A model generated the notes under the pieces. It had not been told where the DNA came from. It searched no databases and saw only the letters and a list, made by a program, of their open reading frames with translations. Shown here piece by piece: positions 57,902-64,000 of a stretch of DNA of 64,000 nt; positions within the stretch are counted from its first letter, which is position 1; each line of letters begins with the position of its first letter. A program made the position numbers and the translations under genes. Source of the stretch: Dendrocalamus latiflorus (taxonomy: Eukaryota > Streptophyta > Magnoliopsida > Poales > Poaceae); the NCBI GenBank assembly GCA_017311315.1, contig CM029660.1, positions 33,582,410 to 33,646,409 on the forward strand. The letters are read 5' to 3'.

Positions 57902-64000
<6,099 letters not shown>

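Overview
This window is plant nuclear DNA, almost certainly from a grass. It has GC-rich coding exons in AT-rich intergenic DNA, GT-AG introns, dense hAT, Helitron, Ty1/copia and LINE debris, and gene products typical of monocots. A rice-like genome fits well, but the species cannot be fixed from the sequence.

The dominant structure is a large direct segmental duplication. Bases 1 to at least 15,354 return at 44,501-64,000 with very few differences visible by eye. The offset grows from 44,500 to 48,646 because copy 2 carries two extra insertions: an 836-bp hAT element (53,469-54,304) and a 3,080-bp terminal-inverted-repeat element inside a (TA)n tract (58,491-61,570). Both copies run off the window edge, so a tandem unit of about 44.5 kb or more is possible.

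Each copy holds, in order: a GC-rich stretch; two tandem versions of a 1.6-kb segment that is the 3' flank of a cis-prenyltransferase gene, with a secreted-protein gene fragment between them; the intact intronless cis-prenyltransferase CDS (4,776-5,645 and 49,284-50,153, minus strand); and a complex inverted structure. In the inverted structure a fragment of an F-box gene resembling SKIP31 ends exactly at a Helitron-type 3' terminus (hairpin then CTAG|T). It is followed by a 5'-UTR/intron fragment of another gene, then a roughly 516-bp spacer repeat bounded by CTAG, and then the same series inverted. A third, partial copy of the inverted half lies at 20,225-22,765.

The unique middle (15.4-44.3 kb) contains several small transposons, a LINE fragment, and a Ty1/copia element (22,766-26,601, minus strand). 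The copia element has gag, zinc knuckle, protease and integrase but no reverse transcriptase; it is fused to the SKIP31 fragment and interrupted by a hAT element. Next come an isolated first exon of a metaxin-like gene; a second hAT element beside its promoter; and a Helitron-like assembly (3' end at 32,146, minus strand) holding exons of SSRP1 (FACT), a KH-domain protein and a PHD/IDM1-like protein, all in one orientation. Last is a proteasome alpha-4 gene (41,111-43,029) whose last 25 codons are cut off by a 1,162-bp hAT-like insertion.

There is no operon-like cooperation. Likely functional genes are the two cis-prenyltransferase copies and possibly the proteasome gene with an altered C-terminus. 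The rest is transposon biology: gene capture, nested insertion, inverted duplication and recent segmental duplication. No annotated function here rests on a database search; family calls come from recognised motifs.
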